NCBI RefSeq assembly: GCF_900177795.1
Contig: NZ_FXWJ01000004.1
Coordinates: forward strand, 372,001 to 436,000
Length of the DNA stretch: 64,000 nucleotides
Reading direction: 5' to 3'
DNA from: Plantibacter elymi (nom. nud.)
GTDB lineage: Bacteria > Actinomycetota > Actinomycetes > Actinomycetales > Microbacteriaceae
Part shown: in pieces, positions 53,978-63,710 of the stretch
Layout of the letters: each line of letters begins with the position of its first letter
Numbering within the stretch: the stretch's first letter is position 1
The notes under the pieces: generated by a model
The model's database searches: none
The model's input: only the letters and a program-made list of their open reading frames with translations
Told to the model about the DNA's origin: nothing
Position numbers and translations under genes: made by a program

Positions 53978-54079
53978 GTGCTCCCTCTCCGCGGCAGAGC
54001 CGTCGATCGATGACCAGACTATTGGGTGCCGGGACGTCCCCACCGCCCCCACCTCGGGCGTCGTCGCGGCGGTGTGCGC

Positions 54080-55621
54080 ATGACCGCCGGGACCGCGCCG
54101 GGGACCACGAGCGGCGACTTCGGCCGCCATGCCGCCCGGGGCGCGGCCGTCACGATGGTCGGTCAGCTCACCAGGATCCTCGTCCAGGTGGTGTCCGTGG
54201 TCGTGCTCGCGCGGTTCCTCACGCCCAACGACTACGGCCTCTTCGCGATGGTCATGGCCGTCGTCGGCGTGTCGGAGATCTTCCGCGACTTCGGGCTCTC
54301 CAACGCAGCGATCCAGGCGAAGACCCTCAGTGATCGACAGCGCGACATCCTGTTCTGGGCGAACTCGGGCATCGGCATCGCGCTCGGCGCGATCATCTTC
54401 GGTCTGGCCTACCTGATCGCGGCACTCTACGGGAAGCCCGAGCTCGTGCCGCTCGCGCAGTTCATGGGGCTCGCCTTCCTCCTGAACGGCGTCTGCACCC
54501 AGCACCGTGCGAGCCTCAGCCGGTCGCTGCGCTTCACGACGCTCGCCGTCGTCGACGTCGCCGCCGCCGTCATCGCGCTCGCTGTCGCCATCGTCTTCGC
54601 CGTCGTCGGCGCCGGGTACTGGGCCCTGGCCTGGCAGATGGTGACGCTGTCGTTCGCGACGCTGATCCTCGTGCTCATCGCGTCGCGCTGGCTCCCCCGG
54701 CTCCCGCGACGCGGGGTCGACATGCGGGGCTTCTACCGGTTCGGTTGGAACATGGTCGCCACCCAGCTCGTGGGCTACGCGGCCAACAACACGGACTCCT
54801 TCGTCATCGGCCTGCGCCTCGGTGCGGCTCCGCTCGGCATCTACAGCCGAGGCTTCCAGCTCCTCATGAACCCGCTGAACCAGCTCCGCGCGCCGGTCAC
54901 CCGCGTCGCGATCCCGGTCCTCTCGCGGATCCAGGACCAGCAGGCGCGCTTCGACTCCTACGTCGTGCGCGGACAGGTCGCACTCGGCTACACGCTCGTC
55001 GCTGGCCTCGGGCTCGTCGCCGGCGCCGCGGAACCGATCGTGGCCCTCGGTCTCGGCGAGCGCTGGCTCGAGGTGGCCCCGGTCCTCCGGTTCCTGACGG
55101 TGGCCGGTGCCTTCCAGACCCTCGCCCTCGTCGGGTACTGGGTCTACGTGTCGAAGGGGCTCACCGCCCGGCTGTTCCAGTTCACGCTCATGAGTGCGGC
55201 CCTGAAGATCACCTTCGTGCTCATCGGGTCGAACTGGGGCGTCGTCGGCGTGGCCGCGGGCTTCGCCCTCGAGCCGGTGGTGTCCTGGCCGCTCTCGCTC
55301 TGGTGGTTGAACCGTTGGGCGCCGATCCCGATCCGGAAGCTCCTGTTCGGGGTCGTGCGCATCTCGCTGCTGACCCTCGCAGCCGGGGCCGCCGCGTACG
55401 CTGCGACCGTCCTCACCGTTGGCGGCGGTTCCGTCCTGCAGATCCTTGCCGCGATCGTGGCGGACCTCGCGGTGTACGGCCTCGCCGCACTCGTGATCCC
55501 CGCCGTGCGTCGAGACCTGCGGATGGTCCTCAGCATCGTCTCGGCCGCGCGACGGTCGAAGACCCCACCCGCCGCCTCGACCGAGCCGGACGGCCCTGCC
55601 GACGACGGGAGTCTCGCATGA
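54080..55621 (+). CDS. Wzx-type polysaccharide flippase
   Basis: A 513-residue polytopic membrane protein with about fourteen helices. GRHAARGAAVTMVGQLTRILVQVVSVVVLARFLTPNDYGLFAMVMAVVG is the start typical of the polysaccharide-transport (MOP) family close to WzxC. DFGLSNAAIQ and NTDSFVIGLRLGAAPLGIYSRGFQLLMNPLNQLRAPVTRVAIPVLSRIQ are further signatures. It moves lipid-linked repeats across the membrane for the polymerase. It overlaps the following GT2 gene by ATGA. Confidence 0.94.
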   Translation: MTAGTAPGTTSGDFGRHAARGAAVTMVGQLTRILVQVVSVVVLARFLTPNDYGLFAMVMAVVGVSEIFRDFGLSNAAIQAKTLSDRQRDILFWANSGIGIALGAIIFGLAYLIAALYGKPELVPLAQFMGLAFLLNGVCTQHRASLSRSLRFTTLAVVDVAAAVIALAVAIVFAVVGAGYWALAWQMVTLSFATLILVLIASRWLPRLPRRGVDMRGFYRFGWNMVATQLVGYAANNTDSFVIGLRLGAAPLGIYSRGFQLLMNPLNQLRAPVTRVAIPVLSRIQDQQARFDSYVVRGQVALGYTLVAGLGLVAGAAEPIVALGLGERWLEVAPVLRFLTVAGAFQTLALVGYWVYVSKGLTARLFQFTLMSAALKITFVLIGSNWGVVGVAAGFALEPVVSWPLSLWWLNRWAPIPIRKLLFGVVRISLLTLAAGAAAYAATVLTVGGGSVLQILAAIVADLAVYGLAALVIPAVRRDLRMVLSIVSAARRSKTPPAASTEPDGPADDGSLA

Positions 55622-56571
55622 ACACCGCCGCCGTCCCCGACTTCCGCGGCACCGCCGTCGTGGTCGTCAACTACGGCTCAAGTGCGCTGCTCGCCGAGCA
55701 CCTCACGAGACTCACCCGGGACGCTCCGGGGCTCGTGACGGTCGTCGTCGACAACCTGACGACCACCGCGGAGCGCGCCCGGCTCCAGACCCTGGCCACC
55801 GCCGAGGGCTGGTACCTGGTGGAGCCGTCGGGCAACCTCGGCTTCGGAGCAGGCGTGAACGCCGGCGTCGAACTCGCCGTCGAGGCGGGAGCCAGCCGGT
55901 TCGTGATCCTCAACCCCGACGCGGAACTCCTCCCGGCCGCTGCGGCCGCACTGTTCGCCGCGTGCGAGGCCGACCCATCGGCCCTGGTCGCGCCGCGCAT
56001 CCTCCGCCCGGACGGCAGCCTCTGGTTCGGCGGGTCCGACCTGTACCTGGACGACGGTCGTATCCGCTCCCGTCGTCGTCGCCTGGCGACGGTGCCGCTC
56101 CATCGGATCGAGCCCTGGCTCACCGGCGCGTGCCTCGCCATCGGCCTGTCGCTCTGGCGCGAGATCGGTGGCTTCTCGGACGAGTACTTCCTCTACTGGG
56201 AGGATGTCGACCTGTCGCACAAGGTCGTCGCCGCCGGGGGCACGCTGCTCGTCCTCGACGGCGTCACCGCCGTGCACGCGGAGGGCGGGACCCAGGCCGT
56301 CGGACAGACCTCGTCCGGTCAGGCCAAGTCGGGGCTGTACTACTTCTACAACATCCGGAACCGCCTCGTCTTCGCCGCGCTCCACCTCAGCGAGCGCGAC
56401 GAGGCCTCGTGGCGGCGCTCCACCCTCGCGGTCTCGTGGGAGATCCTGCTCCAGGGCGGCCGGAAGCAGTTGCTGACGAACCCGTCCGTGGTGTGGACCG
56501 CCGTCCGTGCGATCCGCGACGGCCGCCGACTCGCGGCGCGGATCCGCGCCGAACGGGCCTCCACCCACTGA
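55618..56571 (+). CDS. GT2 family glycosyltransferase (rhamnosyltransferase-like)
   Basis: A 317-residue enzyme: TAVVVVNYGSSALLAEHLTRL, NLGFGAGVNAGVELA, FVILNPDAELLP with the DxD-type NPDAE, WLTGACLAIGLSLWREIGGFSDEYFLYWEDVDL with the catalytic ED. This is the WcaA/RfbN-like pattern. C-terminal helices (YYFYNIRNRLVFAALH) are usual in the group. It is the last gene of the EPS cluster, followed by a 20-base-stem terminator. Confidence 0.93.
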   Translation: MNTAAVPDFRGTAVVVVNYGSSALLAEHLTRLTRDAPGLVTVVVDNLTTTAERARLQTLATAEGWYLVEPSGNLGFGAGVNAGVELAVEAGASRFVILNPDAELLPAAAAALFAACEADPSALVAPRILRPDGSLWFGGSDLYLDDGRIRSRRRRLATVPLHRIEPWLTGACLAIGLSLWREIGGFSDEYFLYWEDVDLSHKVVAAGGTLLVLDGVTAVHAEGGTQAVGQTSSGQAKSGLYYFYNIRNRLVFAALHLSERDEASWRRSTLAVSWEILLQGGRKQLLTNPSVVWTAVRAIRDGRRLAARIRAERASTH

Positions 56572-56581
56572 TCGGGGCCCG

Positions 56582-56625
56582 CACCGAGAAACGCCCCTGA
56601 TGAGCATCAGGGGCGTTTCTCGGTG
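56582..56625. terminator. 20-bp-stem terminator at the end of the EPS locus
   Basis: CACCGAGAAACGCCCCTGAT and its exact reverse complement surround the loop GAGC. It lies between the GT2 gene and the convergent giant gene and can serve both. Confidence 0.9.
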
Positions 56626-56759
56626 TGCTCCGTATCCCGACGGAGGCACATCTGGCGATGTCCCGGCGCTGCGAACACCGGTGGACACCGCCGTTGATGC
56701 GGCCGGGAGTGGGCGTCTCATCGAGGACGGCGTCCACTCCCGGCCGGGTCTCGGTCAGC

Positions 56760-59700
56760 TCAGAGCGCGGTGACCCGGTAGCCGGTGTAGTTCACGACGA
56801 CCGGACCGTTGGTGATGGTGCTGGAGAGGTAGGTGTCCACCCCGACCGACCCCGGCGCCTGCAGCGCGGCGGTCGTGTCGGTGGTGCTCGCCTGCCAGTC
56901 GGGCTCGGTCTGCCCGTCCGCCCAGGCCTTGGCCTTGATGGCGGTCGTGCCGACACCGGACACCTGCGTACGGACCGTGATCTTCATCCCGGGGGTGTAC
57001 GCGAGGCCGGCGATGTTCACCGCGGTCAACGCCGTGGATCCCTTCATCAGCTGCAGACGCAGGACACCGTTCGCCTGCACCCAGACGCGCGCCGCGTAGT
57101 TGTCGGCGCCGACCTGACGGCCGACCAGGGAGACGAACTGTCCCCCACCGGTCGATGCCTGTGCGATCGTGAACGACACCGTCGAATCGGTCGCGGTGGA
57201 CGAGACCTGGGCGAGTCGAGCGGTGCGGGACTGCCCGGCCGTGGCCGAGATGAGGCCGGCGGTGCCGTTCACCGAGAACGACGACGCCGTCCCGGCGAGC
57301 GTCCACGGGCCGCCGGTCTGCGCGGCTCCCCAGCTGTTGGCCGCGGTCCGTGCGAACGTGTCCGCCGCGATGACGACCGGATTGGGGTCGACCGGGGGCA
57401 CGATCGGCGCGGTGACCGTGACGGTCCGCGTGGTCGTGGCCGTGAGCCCGCCGTTGTCCGTGACCGTCGCGGTGACCGTGTAGGTCCCGTCGGCGGCGTA
57501 AACGTGTGAGGACGTCGAGCCGGTTCCGGTCGTGCCGTCTCCGTAGTCCCACGCGACCGAGGCGATCGTGCCGTCGGGATCGGTGGACGCGGTGGCGTCG
57601 AGCGCCGCGGTGAGCCCGGAGGCCGTCGCCGTAAACGACGCGGTCGGAGCCTGGTTCACCGGGGTCGGCTGGGCCGCACCCGGCGTCGCTGCGAGCAGGT
57701 CGTCGAAGGTGACGGTCACCGGTCCGTTCGTGGTCGATCCCGACAGGTAGCTGCTGAGGCCGACCAGGCCGGCGGACTGCAGCCCGGCGGTGGAGTCGGT
57801 CGCCTGGACCTGCCAGGCGGTCGGCTCCGTCGCGCCGGCGACCCAGACCTTCGCGCCGAGGGTGGTGGGCGAGGCACCCGTCACCTGCAGCTTGATCTGG
57901 AGCGCCTGTCCGGCGGTGTAGGTGAGGCCCGGGACGGTGACGGCCTGGAGAGCCGTCGCACCCTGCAGGAGCTGGATGCGGACCGCTCCGTTCGCCTGGA
58001 TCCAGACGCGGGTGGAGTAGAACGCGCTCCCGACCTGGCGACCGATGACGGACGCGTACACGCCGCCACCGTTCGCCACGGCGGAGGCCGTGATCTTCGC
58101 GCTCACCGTCACGTCCGTCGCGGACACCGCGTTGAGGCGTGCCGTGCGGGTCCCGCCCGCGGGCAGCGACATCTTGCCCGTGCCGTTGCCGACCGAGAAG
58201 CTGGTGTTGCCTCCGGCGACGGTCCAGGCTCCGCCCGTCCCCGCCGTGCCCCACGCGTTGCTCGCGGTGCGCTCGAAGGTGTCCGCCGCGTAGGTGGACG
58301 CCACCGGGATCTCCGCGACCGTGACACTCAGGGTCGTGGCCGCCGTGCCGCCGCGGTTGTCCGTCACGGTCTGAGTGACCGTGTAGGTGCCCGCCGTCGC
58401 GTAGCTGTGGGTCGTCGTCGTCCCGGTGCCGGTCGCTCCGTCACCGAAGTCCCACGCCACCGAGGCGATGGTCCCGTCCGGGTCCGAGGCACCCGATCCG
58501 TCGAAGCTCGCCGTCAGTCCGGTGGACGCCGCCGTGAAGCTCGCGACCGGCAGCTGGTTGGGAGCCAGCGTCGTGGCGACGTCGTGCGAGACGCTCGCGG
58601 TCGCGCCGACGCTGTCGGTGACCGTCAGGCTCACGCTGAACGTGCCCGCCGTGGCGTACGTGTGCGTCGCGGTGACGCCCGTCCCGGTGGTCCCGTCGCC
58701 GAAGTTCCAGGCGTACGAGGCGATCGTCCCGTCGGGATCGACCGAGGCGGAGGCGTCGAAGGACCCGTCCAGGTTCACGACCGTCGGTGTGAAGGCCGCG
58801 GTCGGGAGCTGGTTCGGAGCCACGGCCGTCACCGTCTGCTGAGTGGTGGCCGTTCCACCGCGGTTGTCCGTCACCGTGAGGCTGACGGTGTAGCTGCCGC
58901 TCGCGGCGTAGGTGTGGGAAGCCGTGGCGCCGGTGCCGGTCTGGCCGTCACCGAAGTCCCAGGCGTAGGAGCTGACGACCCCGTCCGTGTCGGTCGAGGC
59001 CGACGCATCCGTGGTGAGCTGGAGGTTCGCGACGGCATTCGTGAACGCGGCGGTCGGCAGCACGTTGGGAGCCTGGCCGAGGCCGAGCTCACGGTGCTGG
59101 GTGACCTGGGCGTCGGTCAGCGGCGCGTTGTACACGGCGACCTCGTCGATCTTTCCGTTGAAGTACGGGACCGAACCCTGCCAGGCGTTGTCGCCGCCGA
59201 CCCGCCAGTACCCGGTGTAGTCCTGCGCACCGGTCTGCGGGTTGGTACCGACGGACGAGCCGTCGATGAACAGCTTCATGCCGGCTGCGGACTGCTGGGC
59301 GACCACGTGGTGCCACTGGCCGTCGTTGACGGCGGCCTGTGAGGTGATCGTGTTCTCCTGGCCGGTCCAGGTGCCGAAGACGAGCTTGCCGTCGGGACGC
59401 AGGAAGACGTGTCGGTCGTACCCGCCGGACCCGCCGGTCTGGTTGGAGCCGAAGCCGATGACCTTGCCGCCCTGGGTGGAGGTGGTCTGGAACCAGGCCT
59501 CCATCGCGTAGCTGGTCGGGTTGGAGTAGCTCGACTGGCTCGAGACACCGCCCTCGTCCCAGCCGTTGGAGGTGAACTGGGCCGCCCGGTTGTCGACGCC
59601 GGAGATGGCGCCGTTCGCACCCTTGGTGACCTGACCGAAGTACAGGCCGTTCGACTCGGTCGGGCCGGCGTCGACGGCGGTGGACCCGCTCGTCTCGTTG

Positions 59701-62156
59701 AGGCGCCAGTAGAGTGCAGGGTCGAGGCCGAACACCGCGGCGCCGTAAGCGTCGGCCGGTGCGGTCGGGACGGTGGACGTGCGGCCGGAGGCGACGTAGT
59801 GGGCGTCGACCTGCTGGCGCGTCAGGACCGTCGGGAACACGGACACGTCGTCGATGTCGCCGGAGAAGTTGCTGCTGCTCGGGCCGTTGGGCCAGCCACC
59901 GAGGCTGTCACCACCGACACGCCAGTAGCCGTTGAAGACCTGACCGCTCGTGACGTCGGCCCGGGCCGCGACCTTCCGCCCGTCGACGAACAACTGCATG
60001 CCGTTCGCTCCGAGTGAGGCGGCGACCTGGTGCCACTCGCCGTCGTTATACGCCTTGGGGCTGGTCACGACGTTCGTCGCGCCCGTGTAGGTGCCGAAGT
60101 TCAGTCGGCCGTCGTTGCCCATGTAGACGTGACGGTCGTAGGAGGAGGAGTTGCCGGTCGCGGATCCGCCGAACCCGATGATCTTGCCGCCGGAGGTGGT
60201 CGTGGTCTTGAACCACGCCTCCGTGGTGAAGACGTTCGGGGACGGCCGCTGGACGGTGGAGGAGCTGGATCCGCCCGAGAAGGTGGTGGCCGCGTTGTTC
60301 GAGGCGGCTTCCTGGCCAACCGCTCCGCGCGTCACGCCGGTGGCGGTGAGGGTCAGGTCGTCACCCGAGGTCCAGTCGAAGCCGGTGGTCCCGCTCGACT
60401 CGCCGAGCGGCCAGAGGGAGGTCGCGCCGTCGTTCAGCACCGACTGCTGGTAGCTGCTGATCACGCCGTCCTCGGAGACGGTGACCGCGACGTTGAGTCC
60501 CTGCTGGAAGTTGCCGTACGGGTCGGTCGCCCTGATCCGGTAGTTGTAGGACTGTCCGGGCGTCAGGCCGGTGTCGAGGAAGGACATGACCGGGCGCTTC
60601 CAGAACGTGGAGGAGGCCTGGGTCGTGTACACGGGCGAGGCCGTGACGTTGTTGCGGATCACCTGGTAGGTGAGGTCCGAGTTGTCGCGGTCGTAATTGG
60701 CCTGCCAGGAGATGCGGGCCGTCCCACGGCTGAACGACGTGACGGTGGGCACGAAGTTGGAGCCGGTGAGTCGGGGGCCGTCCTTGTTCGGGGCGATCGA
60801 CGCCTTCGCGAACCGCACGAGGCCCTGCATGCCCGTGCCGTTCACCTGGGTGAACTCACCGGCGTAGAGCACGTAGTCACCGGCGACGGTCACGTCCCAG
60901 GCGCCCTGACCGGTACCGGTGTAGCTGCCGGTGTTGATCGTCGGGAACCAGTTGAGCAGGGTCGGTGCCGGGGTGCCTGCGAAGTTGTAGTAGCCGTACG
61001 GGTCGGCGGTCAGCGTGCCGGTGGTGGCCTTGGTGAAGGCGGTCGCGCGCTGGAAGCCCCAGGGGTCGGTCTGCGGGTATCCGCCGACGTTGCCGCAGTA
61101 GTGGGCGTGGCTGGCCACGTAGACGACGTCGGTGTCGGCCGCCACGGAGTACGAGTCGCCGTGGCAGTCCTCGACCCACTGCAGCTCGCCGCCGGTCCAG
61201 TCGGCCTTGAACGCGCCCTCGATGTTGCCGCCCTTGCCGAAGGTGTACCCGGTGCCGTAGACGCTCGTGCCGTCACTCGTGAGCGAGTTGATCGACGCCT
61301 CCTCACCGCCGTTGCGGACGAGGGAGTTGACCGCCCACGGCATGGAGCTGCCGGAGGTGGTGCTCAGAGCCGCGAGCCCGTAGCCGGGGCTGTTCGAACC
61401 GTTCACCGACGTGAAGTTGCCACCGATGACGATCTTCGAGGAGTCGGGGCTGAGGACGAGCGCCTGCACCGTTCCGCCGACGACGTCCGGTGCGAGGCCG
61501 GTCAGTGCGCCGTTCGAGGCGGCGAAGCCCGCCACACCGGCGCGGGCCGAGCCCTGCGCCGAGGTGAACTGACCACCGGCGTAGACGGTCGTGTCCGTCG
61601 CGGTGACCGCCTTGACGATCGAGTTGATCGAGGGCGCGAAGCCGGCGACCAGCGTCTGCGTCGCCACGTCGAACGCCGCGAGGCGGTACCGGGTCGTCCC
61701 GTTGACCGCCGTGAACTGCCCGCCCGCGTACAACTTCGTACCGTCGGGCGATGCCGCCAGCGAGCGCACCTGCTGGTTGAAGTTCGGTGCCCACGGGAGC
61801 AGCGCGCCCGTCGACAGGGTGTAGGCGAGGAAGTTGTTGCGGGTCACGGTGTTCGCACCGGCCGCGGATCCCGCCGGTCGCGCGGTCGTGAACGAGCCGG
61901 CGACGTAGACGGTGTTGCCGATGACGACCTGGTCCCAGACGACGCCGTTGATCTGCGGCGCGGGAAGGGCGTCGGACGAGACCGTCGCGGGCTGGCCGGT
62001 GGTCGGCGTGGTGTCGGCCGATGCCGCCTGTGCGGTAGTCAGCGTGCCGAACAGGACGGCCGCGACGGTGATGCCGACGAGGGCGAGGCGGCGCGCGCCG
62101 GATGGTCGGTGCGTCCGCCGCGTGATCGCGGGCTCGGACAACAGCAGTGTGGTCAT
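56760..62156 (-). CDS. giant secreted propeller-LamG-PKD protein 2 (1798 aa)
   Basis: From ATG 62156 the protein has a signal peptide (about residues 22-47). A beta-propeller-like region (60-450) is closely related to the protein at 29968-34077, including DCHGDSYSV near residue 329 and SHAHYC after it. A fibronectin-III-like segment follows (457-559), then two LamG domains (567-789, 802-1025), three PKD domains (1032-1280, each with AWDFGDG or AWNFGDG), domain X (1284-1497), a fourth PKD (1502-1590, AWDYGDG) and a final domain X (1592-1798). No anchor motif is seen. It probably binds the EPS or wall glycan, or acts as an adhesin. Paired C4/G4 boxes lie upstream, as for EPS genes. The longer frame to 62258 runs into the leader. 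Confidence 0.9.
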   Translation of the reverse strand: MTTLLLSEPAITRRTHRPSGARRLALVGITVAAVLFGTLTTAQAASADTTPTTGQPATVSSDALPAPQINGVVWDQVVIGNTVYVAGSFTTARPAGSAAGANTVTRNNFLAYTLSTGALLPWAPNFNQQVRSLAASPDGTKLYAGGQFTAVNGTTRYRLAAFDVATQTLVAGFAPSINSIVKAVTATDTTVYAGGQFTSAQGSARAGVAGFAASNGALTGLAPDVVGGTVQALVLSPDSSKIVIGGNFTSVNGSNSPGYGLAALSTTSGSSMPWAVNSLVRNGGEEASINSLTSDGTSVYGTGYTFGKGGNIEGAFKADWTGGELQWVEDCHGDSYSVAADTDVVYVASHAHYCGNVGGYPQTDPWGFQRATAFTKATTGTLTADPYGYYNFAGTPAPTLLNWFPTINTGSYTGTGQGAWDVTVAGDYVLYAGEFTQVNGTGMQGLVRFAKASIAPNKDGPRLTGSNFVPTVTSFSRGTARISWQANYDRDNSDLTYQVIRNNVTASPVYTTQASSTFWKRPVMSFLDTGLTPGQSYNYRIRATDPYGNFQQGLNVAVTVSEDGVISSYQQSVLNDGATSLWPLGESSGTTGFDWTSGDDLTLTATGVTRGAVGQEAASNNAATTFSGGSSSSTVQRPSPNVFTTEAWFKTTTTSGGKIIGFGGSATGNSSSYDRHVYMGNDGRLNFGTYTGATNVVTSPKAYNDGEWHQVAASLGANGMQLFVDGRKVAARADVTSGQVFNGYWRVGGDSLGGWPNGPSSSNFSGDIDDVSVFPTVLTRQQVDAHYVASGRTSTVPTAPADAYGAAVFGLDPALYWRLNETSGSTAVDAGPTESNGLYFGQVTKGANGAISGVDNRAAQFTSNGWDEGGVSSQSSYSNPTSYAMEAWFQTTSTQGGKVIGFGSNQTGGSGGYDRHVFLRPDGKLVFGTWTGQENTITSQAAVNDGQWHHVVAQQSAAGMKLFIDGSSVGTNPQTGAQDYTGYWRVGGDNAWQGSVPYFNGKIDEVAVYNAPLTDAQVTQHRELGLGQAPNVLPTAAFTNAVANLQLTTDASASTDTDGVVSSYAWDFGDGQTGTGATASHTYAASGSYTVSLTVTDNRGGTATTQQTVTAVAPNQLPTAAFTPTVVNLDGSFDASASVDPDGTIASYAWNFGDGTTGTGVTATHTYATAGTFSVSLTVTDSVGATASVSHDVATTLAPNQLPVASFTAASTGLTASFDGSGASDPDGTIASVAWDFGDGATGTGTTTTHSYATAGTYTVTQTVTDNRGGTAATTLSVTVAEIPVASTYAADTFERTASNAWGTAGTGGAWTVAGGNTSFSVGNGTGKMSLPAGGTRTARLNAVSATDVTVSAKITASAVANGGGVYASVIGRQVGSAFYSTRVWIQANGAVRIQLLQGATALQAVTVPGLTYTAGQALQIKLQVTGASPTTLGAKVWVAGATEPTAWQVQATDSTAGLQSAGLVGLSSYLSGSTTNGPVTVTFDDLLAATPGAAQPTPVNQAPTASFTATASGLTAALDATASTDPDGTIASVAWDYGDGTTGTGSTSSHVYAADGTYTVTATVTDNGGLTATTTRTVTVTAPIVPPVDPNPVVIAADTFARTAANSWGAAQTGGPWTLAGTASSFSVNGTAGLISATAGQSRTARLAQVSSTATDSTVSFTIAQASTGGGQFVSLVGRQVGADNYAARVWVQANGVLRLQLMKGSTALTAVNIAGLAYTPGMKITVRTQVSGVGTTAIKAKAWADGQTEPDWQASTTDTTAALQAPGSVGVDTYLSSTITNGPVVVNYTGYRVTAL

Positions 62157-62276
62157 GGTGTATCTCGCAGTCTTCTCGGGTGAAGGAGTCGGACCGCTGG
62201 CACACACGTTCGGGAGACGCGGGCGGGCTGATGAGGTCCTCCACGCAGTCAAGCGCAAGATGGGGGACGACGATGC

Positions 62277-62314
62277 ACCCCGTTGGGGGCAGATGCACCC
62301 CCAGATCAGGGGTG
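62277..62314 (-). promoter_or_regulatory. paired C4/G4 boxes upstream of giant protein 2 (box D)
   Basis: On the minus strand CACCCC-TGATCTG-GGGGTG (62297-62314) is followed by TGCCCCC-AAC-GGGGTG (62277-62290), with centres about 22 bases apart. They stand 121-158 bases before the ATG. A CCCGAAC (62208-62214, minus) lies in the leader, as in EPS leaders A and B. Confidence 0.65.
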
Positions 62315-62376
62315 ACTTTCGCTGACGGCGCCGATCACACCTGACAGATCGACAGCTGTCTGATACAGAGCGATCG

Positions 62377-63030
62377 TCAGCGCGGTGCGGATCCCTCGAA
62401 GACGACTGCCGGCTCGGCCGCCGCGTAGTCCACGGTCACCCGGACGGCGTCGCGCGCGTCCTCGGGGACGTTGAAGACGAAGGTGCCACGGACGGTCTCG
62501 CCCGCCGCCACCTGCTCGGGGAACGGCACGCCGCCCGGAGCGGCCAGCTCGATCGCCGGCGTGAGATCTGCTCCGTAATAGGCGTTCGCGACCGCGCCCG
62601 CCAGGGAGTAGGCGTCGGAACCGGAGTTGGTGAAGGCGATCGTCACCCGGATCGACGGGCCGGCGACCTCGCCGGGCTGAGACGCCTCGCCGTCCACGGC
62701 CTCCAACGATTCGATGCGCACGCTCACCGCGTCACTCACCGGGGCGGTCTCGTCGAGACCGATCGCGCCGTCGCTCGATCCGGCGGGGGGCAACGTCGAG
62801 CCGGGCTCCGCGGTCGGCAGCGTCGACGAGGAGGACGAGGGAAGTGCGGACGGCGCGGTCGTGCCCTGCCCCGACGGCGTGCCCGGTCGGACGGTCGACC
62901 ACAGGACGATCCCGACGACGACGAGGGCGACGACCACGGAGACCACGATGGTCACGAGGCGGCGACGCCCCGGTGCTCCGGCTTCGTGTGCTGCGGGGGA
63001 CACCTCGGTGCGGTCTTCTGCTTCGGCCAT
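62377..63030 (-). CDS. membrane-anchored protein with DUF4352-like domain
   Basis: A 217-residue protein from ATG 63030. A cytoplasmic N-terminus of 25 residues precedes one transmembrane helix (LVTIVVSVVVALVVVGIVLW, about 24-45). A Ser/Thr/Pro-rich linker follows. The exported domain (VSVRIESLEAVDGEASQPGEVAGPSIRVTIAFTNSG, then FPEQVAAGETVRGTFVFNVPEDARDAVRVTVDY) is the immunoglobulin-like pattern of DUF4352 proteins. The role is unknown. It is divergent from the cytidylyltransferase gene. Confidence 0.75.
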   Translation of the reverse strand: MAEAEDRTEVSPAAHEAGAPGRRRLVTIVVSVVVALVVVGIVLWSTVRPGTPSGQGTTAPSALPSSSSSTLPTAEPGSTLPPAGSSDGAIGLDETAPVSDAVSVRIESLEAVDGEASQPGEVAGPSIRVTIAFTNSGSDAYSLAGAVANAYYGADLTPAIELAAPGGVPFPEQVAAGETVRGTFVFNVPEDARDAVRVTVDYAAAEPAVVFEGSAPR

Positions 63031-63167
63031 GTCATGCTCCAGATCGTCTCGGGAACTGTATCGCACCGGCCCGTCAGGGGGCATCGGAGCCGGCACCCCT
63101 CCTCGGGTGGCACCTGAAAGTGGACTCGGCAAGCGCTGATGACCCTCATACCCTCGGAAGAGGCTCA

Positions 63168-63710
63168 ATGAACGCGCCGAAGACGACAGGGAAACACTCG
63201 AGTGGGGAGCGTTCGGCGATGACCGATCAGCAGAGCAGCGCGCAGCAGTCCGGACGACAGGGACGCGTCGGCTACGCCGCAGGGGCGTTCGACCTCTTCC
63301 ACGTCGGCCACCTCAACATCCTCCGTCACGCGAAGAGCGCCTGCGACTACCTCATCGCCGGGGTCGTCTCCGACGAGCTGCTGCGCACCCGGAAGCGCAT
63401 CGAGCCGATCGTCCCGCTGACGGAACGCCTCGAGATCGTCCGTCACATCGGCTTCGTCGACGAGGCCGTCGAGGAGACCTGGGAGGACAAGCTCCAGGCG
63501 TGGGACGCCCTGCGGTTCGACATCTTCTTCAAGGGCGACGACTGGCGCGGCACCGCGGAAGGCCTCCGTCTCGAAGCCGAGTTCGCCAAGGTCGGCGTCG
63601 AGGTCGTCTACTTCCCCTACACGATGAGCACCTCCAGCACCGCGCTCCGTCGTGCGCTCGCGCACCTCGACGAGCAGCGCGAGCTCGACACCACACTCGT
63701 CCAGGCCTGA
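63168..63710 (+). CDS. cytidylyltransferase (TagD/glycerol-3-phosphate cytidylyltransferase-like)
   Basis: A 180-residue nucleotidyltransferase. After about 30 disordered residues comes VGYAAGAFDLFHVGHLNILRHAKSACDYLIAGVVSDE, with the HVGH form of the HxGH motif. R-x-P-IVPLTERLEIVRHIGFVDEAV, FKGDDWRG and the C-terminal TMSTSSTALRR (in place of RTxGISTT) follow. It makes a CDP-alcohol from CTP. The likely consumer is the CDP-alcohol transferase in the EPS cluster. The ATG at 63168 follows GGAAGAGG by 5 bases; 63219 is an internal alternative. Confidence 0.88.
   Translation: MNAPKTTGKHSSGERSAMTDQQSSAQQSGRQGRVGYAAGAFDLFHVGHLNILRHAKSACDYLIAGVVSDELLRTRKRIEPIVPLTERLEIVRHIGFVDEAVEETWEDKLQAWDALRFDIFFKGDDWRGTAEGLRLEAEFAKVGVEVVYFPYTMSTSSTALRRALAHLDEQRELDTTLVQA

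Noticed and set aside
56755-58254. 499-codon frame in the third phase of giant protein 2
   Set aside because: It is a frame shadow of the C-terminal PKD/domain X region, with an Arg/His-rich product and no start signal.
60030-62183. 717-codon frame antisense to giant protein 2
   Set aside because: Same reason: an Arg/Gly/Val-rich shadow of a recognisable propeller-LamG gene.
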